From Rhyacophila brunnea (Eukaryota > Arthropoda > Insecta > Trichoptera > Rhyacophilidae), in NCBI GenBank assembly GCA_022495005.1, contig JAGYXB010001751.1, forward strand, positions 1-64,000: a DNA stretch of 64,000 nucleotides. The letters are read 5' to 3'. The position numbers and the translations under genes were made by a program. Within the stretch, counting starts at the first letter, position 1. Each line of letters starts with the position of its first letter. Under the pieces are notes generated by a model. The model was given only the letters and a program-made list of their open reading frames with translations, did no database searches and had not been told where the DNA came from. Shown one piece after another: positions 22,341 through 34,320 of this stretch.

Positions 22341-22363
22341 AGTAAGTATTAATTTTCTCGTTC

Positions 22364-22486
22364 CCATCAATATCACTCGTAACTCTGCACTTTTCATGGT
22401 ATCCCATTGCAAGACAAATGTGACTTTTCATGATGCTGCGTATAAAGGGATTAACCTATCTGATCAATTCAATAGGTAATCTCATA
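22364..22486 (+). pseudogene. LINE fragment, C-terminal reverse-transcriptase tail
   Basis: One frame encodes LVPINITRNSALFMVSHCK, then TNVTFHDAAYKGINL, ending at a stop. The same peptide pattern (VPTNINSNSTVFMIPHRRTD, then FHDAVYRAINLFD) occurs at 60393-60587 on the minus strand. The pattern (I/V-P-x-x-R/K-T...F...A...NLF) resembles the extreme C-terminus of non-LTR reverse-transcriptase polyproteins. It is a dead 5'-truncated copy. Confidence 0.55.
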
Positions 22487-22796
22487 TAATATTGCCACTA
22501 ATATACCTAATTGTTATGCTTACCCAAAATATAATCAAAATAAATTATTGGATTTTAGAATTCCTAGCTGGCGTACCCATAACCGACTTGTACCCAATTT
22601 TGAAACTAAGCAGGGGGTAACACTAATTGCAGGGTTGTACTTTTGGATTGTAGCATACTTTTATATATTGGATGATATTCTTGTTGGATTATGGCCGCAC
22701 TGTGATTTGAAGAAGACTTTGTTTCATTCCCCGAATAATACTGTTAGATATAAAACATAATATAGTATTTTAATGATTATCTAGAAGTGGGTATCG

Positions 22797-22886
22797 GACG
22801 AAATCTCGAAAGCCAAAATCCCGAAGACCGAAAGTCTGAAAGCCTAAATTCCGAATGCCGAAATCCCGACTGCCGAAATCACGAAA
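22797..22886. repeat. Tandem repeat of CCGAAAT/CCCGAAT units
   Basis: About eight degenerate units of 10-12 bp alternate between forms such as cgaaatcccgactgc and cgaaagtctgaaagc. It is non-coding, with no flanking duplication identified. Confidence 0.8.
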
Positions 22887-23375
22887 AATATAAACAATAA
22901 TAATTCTCAACATACCTACCCAAACGCAAAAAATACTACTTAAAAAGAAAACGCTATATAAAAATATATTTTGACAATTAATGTCTTGAGTTTACCGTAA
23001 AGTTATTAAAAATGACATTGGACAATAAATTAACCTCTGTGGTACAGATATCGTAGCGATACCATTATTTACCTATGCTGCTTAATTTATTAGTTTTAAT
23101 GTGTTTAAAAAGATAATCAGTGGGAAAATCATATTTAAAAATTACTTGTAAACAAAATCTGCATTATAACCAAACGTTGGTAGATGGATATCCAAAACAA
23201 TTAATAGAATTTCAATATAATCGATACTCCTTAATCCAGGAGTAATCTTATTTTTATCATGAGCACATTTTATAGCCAAAGATAGAATGGCGGTTTCCCA
23301 GTGAAACTCACATAGGTACCTATAATATTACGACTATAATAAAATTATTAGTCCTAATCCATTGTAGCCGGTTTT
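22887..23375. other. No gene seen
   Basis: AT-rich with no open frame carrying a known motif. It precedes a pogo-type transposase remnant. Confidence 0.5.
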
Positions 23376-23397
23376 CGGTTTGGTTCTCCAATTATTA

Positions 23398-23667
23398 GAG
23401 TTGCCACTTCATAACTTTTCACTTGGATCAATAATTATAGAATTATGTGAGCAAAATAATATTAGATTCGTTTTTCTTCCAACAAATTCATTAGACATCA
23501 CCCAACCACTTGACATCAATGTTCCCTGTAAGAAAATGTGTCCACACACATGTTTTCATCCCCCGCACAGTCCTCACACAAAAATATCGATATGGGATGA
23601 ATTACAAGACTATTTTTGCGGGAATAATAAAATTGTGTATTTTTTCAGCCGTAAAAAACTTTTATAG
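23398..23667 (+). pseudogene. pogo/Tigger transposase remnant
   Basis: A short frame encodes IIELCEQNNIRFVFLPTNSL followed by DITQPLDI. This is the segment just after the second catalytic Asp of pogo/Tigger (DDE_1) transposases, where the family has LCxxNxIxFxxLPPNSTHxxQPLDV. Both the N-terminal CENP-B-like domain and the rest of the core are missing or scrambled, and the frame soon loses similarity. A decayed fragment with no function expected. Confidence 0.75.
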
Positions 23668-23699
23668 TGACAATAAAATGAATTTACATCAGACAGAGC

Positions 23700-24325
23700 T
23701 TCAGTAATGCTTGGAGAAAAGAATGGAGTAGCAGCTATGTTGAAGCGTGAAATAAATCACTTAACAGAACAACATGAGAGAAGATTTAGGAATCGATGAT
23801 GCCTGGAAACACGTTTCAATAATGCAGGATATTGAAACTTTATTAAAATCAACTTATACAATGTTCAGCAGGTTATCTGTTAAGAAAGGTTGATTTGAAG
23901 AATAATTAAAGTATGGATTAATAAAATTATGGAGAGTGATGTTGTTTCATTTCGACCAATTTATGAAGTTTGGTGGCTATCGAGGCATTTACAACCCGTC
24001 ACTGACGGGTGACACCAACTCTAGTTACGCCACTGCTTAGATGCGTTGATGATCCGCACACACAATAGAAAAATTAGAGGGAACGTTGCTTGACATTTGT
24101 TTTTTTGAACCTATGAAGAAGCAGCGGAGGAAGTGCTGGACTGCAAAATAAAAATTCAATGAACAAGGCTATTAAAACAGTTAACAGATGTTGCCAAGAA
24201 GATAGAAAATATTCTGAGAGCTTTTGCCAACTTATTAAGAACTCACTCCATATGGAGTCAATACAGTCCTGCTTGATTACCTAAAAGGGGGCCCTGTCCT
24301 ATCCTATCCTCTTAAGCCATATGGT
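23700..24325. other. Decayed transposon tail, no gene
   Basis: This stretch continues from the pogo remnant. A word reading agttacgccactg (about 24022-24034) looks like the right end of another CAGTGGCGTAACT-type hAT element, but I could not find its partner end or a TSD. Confidence 0.4.
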
Positions 24326-24333
24326 AAATACAG

Positions 24334-25438
24334 CAGTGGCGAAGGGTGACTTTTGGAAAGAGGTAAGCTGTGGAGATCAGAGAAAAAGAGCACACTTGTC
24401 AGGTAACTTACGGGAAATAAGAAGATAATACTTACGATATTACTACTGATGAATAGGTGCACACTAATGACAACCACACACTGGTCATAGGTTTCACCGC
24501 TGAATTTGTCAAATTATTTAAATCACTTATGGCAGTAGAATTCCACGCATACTTTCTTTACCAAACAATACGCATCGCCAACAAAAAGTTTGTTTAATGT
24601 ATAACTGCCAGTTAAAAACAAATATTTATCATTTATAAATTGTTGTGAAAATGTCTAATATAAGTTTTTTTGCTGTATTCAAATCTAAATGAACCCTTGG
24701 AAGGTCAAGCTTTGATAATTTTTAAATGCAATCGTTCGCACATTTTCTACCGGGACACTACACAATTTAATAAATACTTATATATTTAAAGCACTGGCGA
24801 ATGATTTCGGTACAATATGAGATAATTTATCCACATTCACAGTAACACAATGAATTTTGTATTATAAAATAAACCTTTACCACCGCTTTGACATGTCAAA
24901 ATGACATAAACTGTGAATAGCATGTTATGTTTGTCTATGACTGAAGTAACCTAAATAATAATCGCGAATTAATACAATATTTATTTTTAATAACAATTTA
25001 TAAATTATATGTGATCGAACACAATAGTTATTATTTTTTTAATCATCCTTATTATTTATTATTTGCTTTTAAAGATAAGCAAAGACAATAAACAAATCAA
25101 CATTTCGAATAAGCTTGTCTGTTAACGCTTCTGAGTCTCGAACAAAAACCCAGACATGCATGAAGTTGGCAACTGAATTTCGGTAGAAAATTCGGCTTGG
25201 ATTATCGTTGAAATAATTCTAAAAATAGCACTCACGTTGGACGTTCCGTCATTTATTTTTGATTCGAAACATGACTAAATTAAAAGCTCTACTTATAAAT
25301 AACGACGATAGATGGCAATCAATATTTTTATTATAACCTACAATGTCCTACAATATAGATATTTATTTATATAAATTAAATACTTGAAAATAGAAGGTAA
25401 GCTTTAAATAATCGCTTAGTATGGAGCCTTCGCCACTG
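24334..25438. mobile_element. hAT-like element, CAGTGGCGAAGG family, copy 2
   Basis: Ends CAGTGGCGAAGGGTG and CCTTCGCCACTG are inverted and flanked by the 8-bp TSD aaatacag (24326-24333 and 25439-25446). At 1,105 bp it is the longest member of its family here, but no transposase motif is visible. The subterminal agaggtaagctgtggagatc matches the family consensus ggaggtaggctgt...gatc. Confidence 0.92.
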
Positions 25439-25446
25439 AAATACAG

Positions 25447-28180
25447 CCTTGGGGACATCTTTAGAAGAGACAGCTACATAATATATAGTTTGTTTTGCTT
25501 TCCTGTCGTTGGTACAGGAAATATTGAAATTTTCTATAAGATTATACATACATCAATGGGCTCGGGTCAATACAGTCATGAGTAAAACATCAAAATACTT
25601 CTTATTATCAATTTTCAATAATTTATTTACATTATAGTTACATTGAACATGAGGATTCCTTGTCAATAATAAAATTAAGAGTACAGAACACAGTATCATT
25701 TTACAGGTAACACATAATAATGAATGCCTAAATAAATGCATCTTCCCTATCACTTACAATCTCTTCATGGAATGCTGGATTGTATATCCAAATATTTTTA
25801 TAACTATCACTCATAAATAATTCTTACTGTTGTATTATGGTACACTTCACATAACTTTTTGGTATATTTTAATAATTATAAACACAAATTATGTCCGATT
25901 GCAAATGTTTTTAGATTCATATAATATTAAAAAAACAAAATTGTTTGGAGATAAATGCGATAAACTGTCAATGAGTGTTGGAAATACAGCAATAATTAGT
26001 TATGTTGTTGGGATTATTTACATTATTAAGATTAAAAAATATACATCTTTATAAAATTCCATAATATGTTATTCTGATGAAACGATCACCTCATTTGTTT
26101 CATGGAAAACTGTCACTATTTTTTATACATATTATTATTTAAATCAGGTTGAGCTAACAGCCAGTTGCTATTTCACTAACCAACACATTTTCATAATTCA
26201 CTACATATTGTGATTAGTATAACTTCTCTCAGTGAATCAGAGACATGTTTGAGGTTTTTTAAGAATAAAATATCATTCAATGGTAAAATGTATAGAGAGG
26301 TAGGTAAACAAAATTGAGTATCCTAAAAATGTACTGAAATAAACACTAAAAAAAAATTTGATAGGGATATCCTATTCAGTTTGTTATATCAGATATAAAT
26401 TAACTTTGTTATGATGTTTTAAGCTTGCCTAAAACATTACTTGTCGGTTTACAGGAAGCCAGCGGCAAACAAATTTTGAAAATAGCCAATATACTGGATT
26501 ATTTATTTGGTTAGGTTAGGTTTTCATTCTTGAAGGAACATTATTTCTTGCAATGCTCCACGAACAATGCGTAATTTTTTCATCTTGGTGTTATAGAGAT
26601 GATGAATTTACACATAACCGGTAATCAGTAGGTAGCGTTCCACCTTTTCGACAAATTTTTTATAATACTATTTATTAATAGACAAGTTATTTTGTTTAGA
26701 TAACAGATGGCAGTGGTGGAAAAATATTAAAGAATATAAAATGAACAATGTTTTTAAATAAATTATATTCATTTAATTTATCAGTGAAGGCAGGCAGCCA
26801 ACAAGAACAGGGAATGAAACTATTTTTGACATCGTGTTCTTGTAGATATTCTATTGTTACAAAAATATGAGGCGATTTTCCGATCCCACATAACAAATAT
26901 TTGACAGAATTTATAATTAAATTATAGTCTATCATTGTAAGAAATACTTTATATTATTATGACTTATGTACAAAACTTATAATAATTAATACAATAATAC
27001 AAATTGTTGGTTGATATTTTGTAGTATTCAGTGAATAGTATCTTTAAATTATATATAATTGATTATTAATCTTCCAAAAACTACTTGTACTACTTATACA
27101 ATTTAGTGGAAACCAGAATATTGTTAATTTTAATTTGTACACCATGGTTAGTTTGATTTGTTTAATTTGGGTAGGAGTGCTAATTTTTCAATTTAATTCT
27201 CAATTTAACTTTAAAGTTTATAAAAGAACATATTTTCAAAATGAATGTTTTTAAATTGGCATTTTGATAACAATAACCGCTCCTTAAAACATTATTTTAG
27301 CAATTTAATAAACGGACAGGAGCAAAGCGAATACATTATGGCAAGATGATATAAAATCAAATAAAATTAATATGTATTAGACTTATGATTCACGTTAATT
27401 ACGTTTGTATGCAATCATGTATGAGTTACATTAGATAAATTAACCTCTTAATTAATAAAAACAAAACATTTTATCCGCTTGCCAACAATGACAAACAACA
27501 CAATGGTTCAATAAATCAGCATCTCTAGTTGTCCATCACAATAACAGTTTCCTATATCTAAATACAAATGCAAAATACGTGGAACTATTGACCGCATTGA
27601 ATCTGATTTTTCATTCCAGGAAACTAAGCTTAGGTTCCATAAAATTTTTCTCTAAGTATTAATGTTTCTTTGCTGTGCTTATATCAGTTTCATTCTGGCA
27701 AGACTTACTCAAATCATCATTCTTTAGTCCAATTATTATTAACTTGGTTTTGAGCACCTAATTCAACAACTGGTCAAAGCGGATGCTCTATCAGCACTAT
27801 GCTCATTCACTTTACCTGGCAGTCTCTTTTTAAATGAACTCCTTGAGAAGAACCGATAAAACCAAATACGCATCAATAATATAAAACTTAATCATTTGAT
27901 ATAATGAAATAATTAAATTAACTAAAACAATAATAAACTGTTACATATTATTATACATATCCAAAATTTACATGCTGCCTTACATAATACATAAAAATAA
28001 GTTGTGATATTAGTTTCAGACGAAAGTTTTAAATAGGAATGATAACATCAGATAATAATCTTCACCATCAGTTTTCATTTAAACTAAAACAATCTTACCA
28101 ACTACCCTAGAGTAGTGTACAAACTTTCAATGAACAGTTTATTACCTATTATTATAGCTGTTATAAAAATGATATATCTT
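25447..28180. other. 2.7-kb AT-rich stretch without recognised features
   Basis: Several open frames of 60-80 codons exist (for example 25553-25753 minus, 26696-26935 minus), but all are Ile/Asn/Leu-rich without motifs. One ggttaggttagg word occurs near 26512. I could support no gene, RNA or mobile element. Confidence 0.45.
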
Positions 28181-28184
28181 TAAG

Positions 28185-28570
28185 GTGACGCATTAGTGAA
28201 ACGCCAAATAATTTTCAACTGTAGGCGCGACGAAATTTTGGACTCGCTCGCATTCAGTGAGAGAATGTCGAGCCAGAAACACGTCACTTTGCTGCGTGAT
28301 GGCGACAGGTCAATTAATTCTAAAATCGTGTAAAGATGACTAAAAACGTTACCCATTTACTTTAAAAAGAAAACATGTCAAAGAATATATTATTATTGTT
28401 ACTAATAGAACAATAAACAGAACATAAAATGGACGTATGTTGGATTTATATGACAAATAATATTTCGTTTAACAGGCGTCATTTGCACCCGCGACCCGCA
28501 ATCCTCGCATCGCCTAGCAACGATCTTTTTAGACCGTGCCTCAACTAATGCATGGCAATTCCAATATGTA
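28185..28570 (-). repeat. tRNA-derived SINE-like repeat, family H, copy 1
   Basis: This repeat matches 45430-45812 along its whole length in the opposite orientation. On the minus strand the head (28570-28480) reads TTAGTTGAGGCACGGTC, later ATTGCGGGTCGCGGGTGCAAA. These are weak relatives of the A box and B box of a tRNA promoter. The body includes tggacgtatgttggat and tttgtccaaaatttcgtcgc-like words. No open frame. Confidence 0.7.
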
Positions 28571-28797
28571 ATCATACTGTAGGTGTTTCCAAATATTCCT
28601 CCCCCATATATTGTCGAACTAGTCCTCCCTATAATTTTCCATAACAGTTTTTTAATTGGCGTTTTCCAAACTCTACATTGCTGCACCTTGATATTTTTCA
28701 GTATTTAGACATAACTATACACAAATAAATATCAAACATGCTTTACAAAGTAATCACTTTGTGTTTTATAGATAATTTTTTTAAACTATTTTTTCTA

Positions 28798-28986
28798 CAG
28801 TAGAACCTCGATTATCCAGACTAAGTAATTGGGGATGAAGGTAGTCCGGATAACGATAAATCCGGAAAAGCAAATATTTAAAATTCTCATTCTTTTTCTT
28901 ATAATTATACAAAACTGATGATCAAAAAGTTATCTGGATAATCGGAAATCCGAATAATTGAGGTCCAGATAACCGAGGCTCTACTT
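28798..28986. mobile_element. Tigger-type MITE (189 bp)
   Basis: The left end CAGTAGAACCTCGATTATCC and the right end (reverse complement AAGTAGAGCCTCGGTTATC) are inverted repeats of the pogo/Tigger kind. TA dinucleotides flank them (28796-28797 and 28987-28988). The interior repeats ccggataacg/ggataatcgg words, which makes the whole unit self-complementary. Confidence 0.85.
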
Positions 28987-28989
28987 TAT

Positions 28990-30080
28990 ATATATTTTAC
29001 TTTTATAAAATGTGCAGATGTATCTTAATGCCTCATCTCAGTCTGAGTGGACTATAATATGTACTGCGAAACAGCACGTCAGATAAAATAAATAAATATG
29101 TATCGTTTTTACGTTATGTAAGTGTTCAACAAACGCACATGTTATAAAAGTTTATCTTTGAATTTAAAAAATATTATTCTTTTTAAAATGTAAATTATCA
29201 TGCATCTTTTGTATTCTGTCACTAGATGCCTCTGAATAATTTGAATATAATTTGATATACCAGACAAGACAATAAAATTATTTAACCTTTCTATCGTAGG
29301 TACTGGCAACGATCCAGTTCATAAAATAAATCATGTTTTTCGTACGGATCAAAAACTGCTATTTTTAAATATTAATAATAACATTGTATTGCTGAAGTAT
29401 GTATTTATATAGGAATGTTTCTTTTTACATTATTATAATATGAGTATACACAATATTCCGATAATTTCTTCAGGATCAACCACAGAGCATTTTTAATAAT
29501 AATAGAGTACAAAATTATAAATACAACCTTATACTCAAACCTATCTTAACTTTACGCTTTAAAATTTTAAAAGCATTTTGAATGACAGTTAATTGAATTG
29601 CTATTATTGATAAAAACTTCATGAGCATCTACTTTAGAACGAGCGTGTTTTCCCCAATACTGTTGCATTTTATTACCTACAACAAGTTATGTTCATATTC
29701 ACAATGTTAATAACATATAATATTATACTTCTATTCTATACTTACAATATATTTTAAATTATAAATATTCGTTTCTTTTCTCTTATCTTTTAGAATAATG
29801 ACTAGAAATATTTTGTATTAACACATGGGGATAATAATATTATAATATCTACATATTAATGTTAGGTGGGTAAATAGCGATGTTGAAATATAGAGAAAAT
29901 AGTTAACGTTATTTGAGTTATTGAGGTTTGACATAGTGTAAGTCTATATACAAATTATATAACACAGGACTTACTTATGTGAATGTCACCATAATGCAGA
30001 CTGCATTGATTTGCAGAAATACTGATGATATTTAACAGTATGCGATTAAAATTTGAATATATATGGAACATGGCTATTGA
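28990..30080. other. No gene seen
   Basis: AT-rich sequence between two Tigger-type elements. No coding frame or terminal repeat can be supported. Confidence 0.5.
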
Positions 30081-30087
30081 TATAATA

Positions 30088-30721
30088 CAGTGGAACTCCG
30101 ATCTACCGGTCTCACATAAATCGTTTTCCTGCATGGATCGTTCATTTTTGAAAGTCCCGCCAAACACCTTATAGAAAAATGTTAAATAATCTCGTATTAA
30201 CCGTTCCCTGATTTATCGTTTTCCTCGATCTATCGTCTAAATATTATGGTCCCGTCACAAATATTATCCCGATTGACCATTTTTGTTGAATATTTTTTAT
30301 TTCGCTTATATAGAATTTGTTTATGATATTTTTTATGATCCTTTGTTTGGAAACATTATGGCCCCGTCACAAATATTATCCCGATTGACCGTTTTTTTAG
30401 AATATTTTTCATTTCGCTTTCATAGAATTGTTTATGATACTTTTTATTATGCTTTGTTTGCACAGATCGATCGACGCTTAATCTCGTCTGACCGTTTAGT
30501 CGCGTTGTTTGTTTCCACTTTGCACAGGCCGAATTGGTTTTCAACAATTTTTGGCAATCAGTTTAGTCGCAACTAAAATGACCCCCATGAAGAAAACTAG
30601 AACTCTAGCTGAGAAACTTAAAATAATTCAATACGTCGAAAAAAAAAATTTATATACTTATCCCGCATTTATCGTTCTTTTGTTAGGGTCCCTTGAAAAT
30701 CGTAGAATCGAGGTTTCACTG
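30088..30721 (+). mobile_element. Internally deleted Tigger/pogo element
   Basis: Begins CAGTGGAACTCCGATCTACC and ends GAATCGAGGTTTCACTG, with TA at 30086-30087 and 30722-30723. The left part holds a direct duplication of about 105-110 bp (30247-30357 and 30360-30465) that starts atggtcccgtcacaaa/atggccccgtcacaaa. Before the right end lies a start codon at 30578 followed by MTPMKKTRTLAEKLKIIQYV. This is the first helix region of the CENP-B-like DNA-binding domain of Tigger transposases. It breaks off after about 25 codons, so nearly all of the transposase gene has been deleted. Confidence 0.88.
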
Positions 30722-31244
30722 TATACAACGTCCATGTTGCAGCGTATCTATATTTGTGACTGAACCATTGATAAGCAAACCAAGATTTGAGGGTTGCACC
30801 GGTATTTGGTGTTAATTAGGGTAGGGTGGTACAAGAGCGCGCAGTGTGCAAGAGTACGCATTCGATTTAAACTTGCCACATTTGACGTTAGCTGATAAAT
30901 TCAGTCGCTAGATACTAGAGTCAAGTGTTGACAGTCGCCGTCGCGAGCTGTGTGTATCTAGGCGATTAGGGTTTAGGTAACAAAATCGTTTTTTTGCTTA
31001 TTCGTTAAAATATCTGTTCATTAGTTATTCATTATAATATCTGTTCATCAGTTATATACTGTTCTGGAAACTCTCTCACATGGAGGTCCTATGCAATAGA
31101 GTGTTCTTGTATTATAATTTCTATTTCAAATTTACTTAATTAGCTGTCACACGACAAAAGTTTGATAGTGTTCCCTAGATGGCGGTAGTAGTATGTTTTT
31201 GACGATATATTCGCCTGCTGTGCATGGGTGCGCTAGGACGAAAT

Positions 31245-31272
31245 GTGCAAGAGTACGCGCGCACTCTTGCAC
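31245..31272. promoter_or_regulatory. 28-bp palindrome of the pogo subterminal motif
   Basis: The arms GTGCAAGAGT and ACTCTTGCAC are perfect reverse complements around an ACGCGCGC centre. It lies just before the transposase start. Single copies of the same word occur at about 30847 and, inverted, at about 33096, with variants at 30831 and 33118. It is likely a transposase-binding or self-regulatory site (inference). Confidence 0.65.
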
Positions 31273-31318
31273 GATACGTTAATTGCTACTGTTATTATTG
31301 TTTTCTGTTTTGATTTCA

Positions 31319-33052
31319 GAATGTCCGAGAAAAACAGAGAGGAAGAATGTTGATCCTAATATCATGGAGGAAGCCAGAAGACTCCTACAAGAAGGAAAGA
31401 GTCAGAGATACGTCGCGAAGTTGTTGGGGATGGCAGAGTCAAGCCTAAGGAAGAGACTTCACCAAAAAAACATACCACAATCCCTGGGTCGGTTCAAATG
31501 CACTTTTAGCGTTGACATGGAAAAGGAGATATTCGACGACATCCAACTTCTAGACGGAATGTTTTTTGGAATAACAGCTAAGAACTTGCGATCTTTAGCC
31601 TATGAATTTCCAGAAAAAATAAATATTTTTCACCAATTTCGTAAGGACACTAAACTGGCTAGAAAAGACTGGCTTAGGGGATATCTGAAAAGGCATCCTA
31701 CCTTATCACTAAGGCAACCCACATCAACCAGCTTAGCCAGAGCCATGGGTTTCAATAAACCTCGATTCTACAGAAACGTGGCAGAATTACTTGACAAATA
31801 CAAGTTTCCTCCGCATAACATCTACAATATGGATGAGTCAGGATTTTCTAATCTAAATTCTTTTCTTGTCGACTAAAGGCAAGCGGTGCGTAAACAAAAT
31901 TTCGAGCGCTGAAAGAGGACAGAATGTGACTTTTGTATGTGCAATAAGTGCTGGTGGACGTTTTGTTCCACCCGCTTTCATATTCAAGCGCAAACGAATG
32001 AATCCCGATCTTCTAGTAGGAGCACCACCACGTCAATTGGTATGATTTCGGATAGCAGCTTTATAACTACCCAACTGTTTATAGACTGGCTTTCGCATTT
32101 CAAGGACCATGAGAAGCCAACTAAAGAACATCCAGTCCTACTGATTCTAGACAACCATTCTACCCATTGCGCTTTGACCGCTGTTAGCTTTTGTCGTCAA
32201 AACAACATATTCCTCCTATCGATCCCCCCACAAAGCAGCCACAAACTCCAACCGCTGGACAGTTTTTCGCCCCACTAAAAAAAATTTATGCCGTTGAATG
32301 TGAAAATTGGTTGAGAAATCATCCAGGGAGAGTGATCACAGCTCATCAAATTGCAACAATATTTACACCTGCATATACCAGAGCAGCTATGATGACTAAT
32401 GCTGCCGAAGGGTTCAGGGTGACAGGAATCTGTCCATTTAACAATAACCTTTTCTCGGATGATCAATTTCTGGCTAGCTGTATGACAGAGAGGCCTCTAG
32501 TACCAGAAAACAATTTGGTACAGCCTATTCAACACACTACTCCATCCATTTTTACTGCCACTGTATTACTGGACTCACTTCAACAGACTGCAGTGATGAA
32601 GAGATCACTTCTTCCAATAGAAACTGAACTTTTGGAGCAGGCGAGAAGAATGGTGTCTACAGCTTTGACTGAGTCATCAGCCCAACCGGCCATACCGTCA
32701 ACTTCTTACGTTACTCTCGTAAACCTTTCTCCTTTACCAAAGTCATCTGTTCCGAGAGTTACATCGAAATCGGAAATTCTTAGCAGTTCTCCATACAAAC
32801 ATAAATTAGAAGAAGATGAAGCAATTAGAAATACTAAGCCGAAGAAGAAGCCTGCGCATTTAAATAAAATGGTAAAAAAAACCACAGCTTGCTCCAAATA
32901 AGAAGATCTGGATATGCCCAGCTTGCGGAGAAATATTTAAGGAGCCAATGGTGGAAAACTGGATTCAGTGCAAAATATGCCAAGAATGGTGGCACGAGAG
33001 ATGCACTGGTTATTTGGGATCTGGGGATTTTATTTGTGATCTTTGCCACTGA
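31319..33052 (+). pseudogene. pogo/Jerky-type transposase pseudogene with C-terminal PHD-like finger
   Basis: Related proteins bind transposon ends and cut DNA with a DDE/D core. Start and first codons (near 31320) are one base out of frame. The N-terminus then reads RKTERKNVDPNIMEEARRLL and QRYVAKLLGMAESSLRKRL, a psq-type helix-turn-helix. A helical linker with WLRGYLKRHPTLSLRQP follows, then IYNMDESGFS (first Asp). After a frameshift comes FVCAISAGGRFVPPAFIFKR, and after another LLILDNHSTH (second Asp) and IPPQSSHKLQPLD. A single-base loss in a T run near 32265 shifts the frame to FFAPLKKIYAVECENWLRNH and IFTPAYTRAAMMTNAAEGFR, as in Jerky/pogo proteins. A last shift in an A run (about 32873-32880) leads to CPACGEIFKEPM, CKICQEWWHERCTG and FICDLCH before the stop at 33052. 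This is a Cys4-His-Cys3 PHD-like pattern. Confidence 0.88.
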
Positions 33053-33267
33053 TTATCCCATCATATACTGTGTGTGCACTGGTGTACACCCTCCTGCGCA
33101 CTCTTGGGCTGCAGGGTGCACACGAGTGCGCACATTGAGTTTTTTTATTATGTGTTGTAATAGTTGAGAGTTAATATTTTTTCTTGTAACAGCTAGATAA
33201 CCAAGAGTTGAAATAAACATATTTTTGTTGTCCTAAAATGTATAGTTTTATTTGCACCCTTACCCTA

Positions 33268-34180
33268 CAACAGTTTTGTTTTTTAAATAACTATAAATTT
33301 ACCTTTGAAGTAAATTTGTTTTGTTTATTATTTTACATAATATTATGAAAATAAATATTTTTTAATTTCAAAGATATTGGTATACTGTTACATTATGCAT
33401 GTTCATATTATTATTATTATGAATATTTAGTTTGGTAAGTTCTTGAAGATCACAATGAGATTATTGAATAATTCATAGTTTTTATTTAATTGATCGGTTA
33501 TTTTGATTTAATTAAAAAATCTTTAAAAAAAAATGTGTTAAAATTGAAAAAAAAAAATTAACCATACTGAAGGTCTTTTCGATTTTGAGATACATATTAT
33601 TATTGAGTATTAAAAAAATATATTTAAATTATACTTTGTATTCTATCACTACTGCAGAACCATCATGCCTTGGCTGCAATTTTATAGCGTTGTATGCAGT
33701 TACGAATTCTGGGACATAAATTTATACCTGAAAGTGTAGAGGGACCCATAATTCCGCAGATCGCCACTAAGACGTCCATAGCCAAAATATAATTAATGGC
33801 AAGGCTATAGATATCCGTAGTAGTATGACACTCCTCTTTAAATAAAATACTTTTAATGGTAAATAATTTTCAGTGAATTGTATTTAGTTCCATGTTTTGT
33901 AATCCTGTCACTAGATGGCAACGTAAAATACAGGTAACATAATATTTTGAATCCAGTATTCTCCACTGTTATTAATTAATATACCTACATTTACACCCAA
34001 TTAACATAATATTTCAGTATCATCAGACGATGACTGCTGTCAAAATATCGATTGTTGATTGCCTGTTGATCAGTAGTAAATTGAAAGCCATATTAATACC
34101 AGTGAACTTTTGACTGTGGTAAGTAATATAGATATATTACACAATATAATATTGTTTTTCAATAATTTGTGTTTGGAGTC
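33268..34180. other. No gene seen
   Basis: AT-rich. The phrase tgtcactagatggcaacg (about 33906) also occurs in similar form near 29219, hinting at an old dispersed repeat. Nothing coding is supported. Confidence 0.45.
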
Positions 34181-34184
34181 AGAG

Positions 34185-34320
34185 CAAGTCAGAGGATGGA
34201 CCTAATAAGTTAAGCAAGTAATTTCTCGTAAAAACAAAACCTTTACTCTGGGGAGGGCCATATGATCCTAATAGGATCGGACATAAGACCGGTCAAAAAT
34301 AGACAAAAAAAAGAAATTTG
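34185..34320 (+). repeat. SINE family G, headless copy
   Basis: Matches the body of the SINE at 62405-62645: ggacctaataagtta, tttctcgtaaaaacaaaa, and tgatcctaataggatcggac near its 3' end. The tRNA-like head is missing, so it is 5'-truncated. Confidence 0.75.

Larger units (their letters stand above)
30819..33265 (+). mobile_element. pogo/Tigger-like transposon with PHD-tailed transposase
   Basis: The 2,447-bp element is flanked by TA (30817-30818 and 33266-33267). Its ends are imperfectly inverted: GGGTAGGGTGGTACAAGAG at the left, and GGGTAAGGGTGCAAATAAAA as the reverse complement of the right. A GTGCAAGAGTACGC-type word recurs inside both ends. The transposase frame has four or five indels, so the copy is inactive, but it is otherwise complete from DNA-binding domain to C-terminus. 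Confidence 0.88.
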
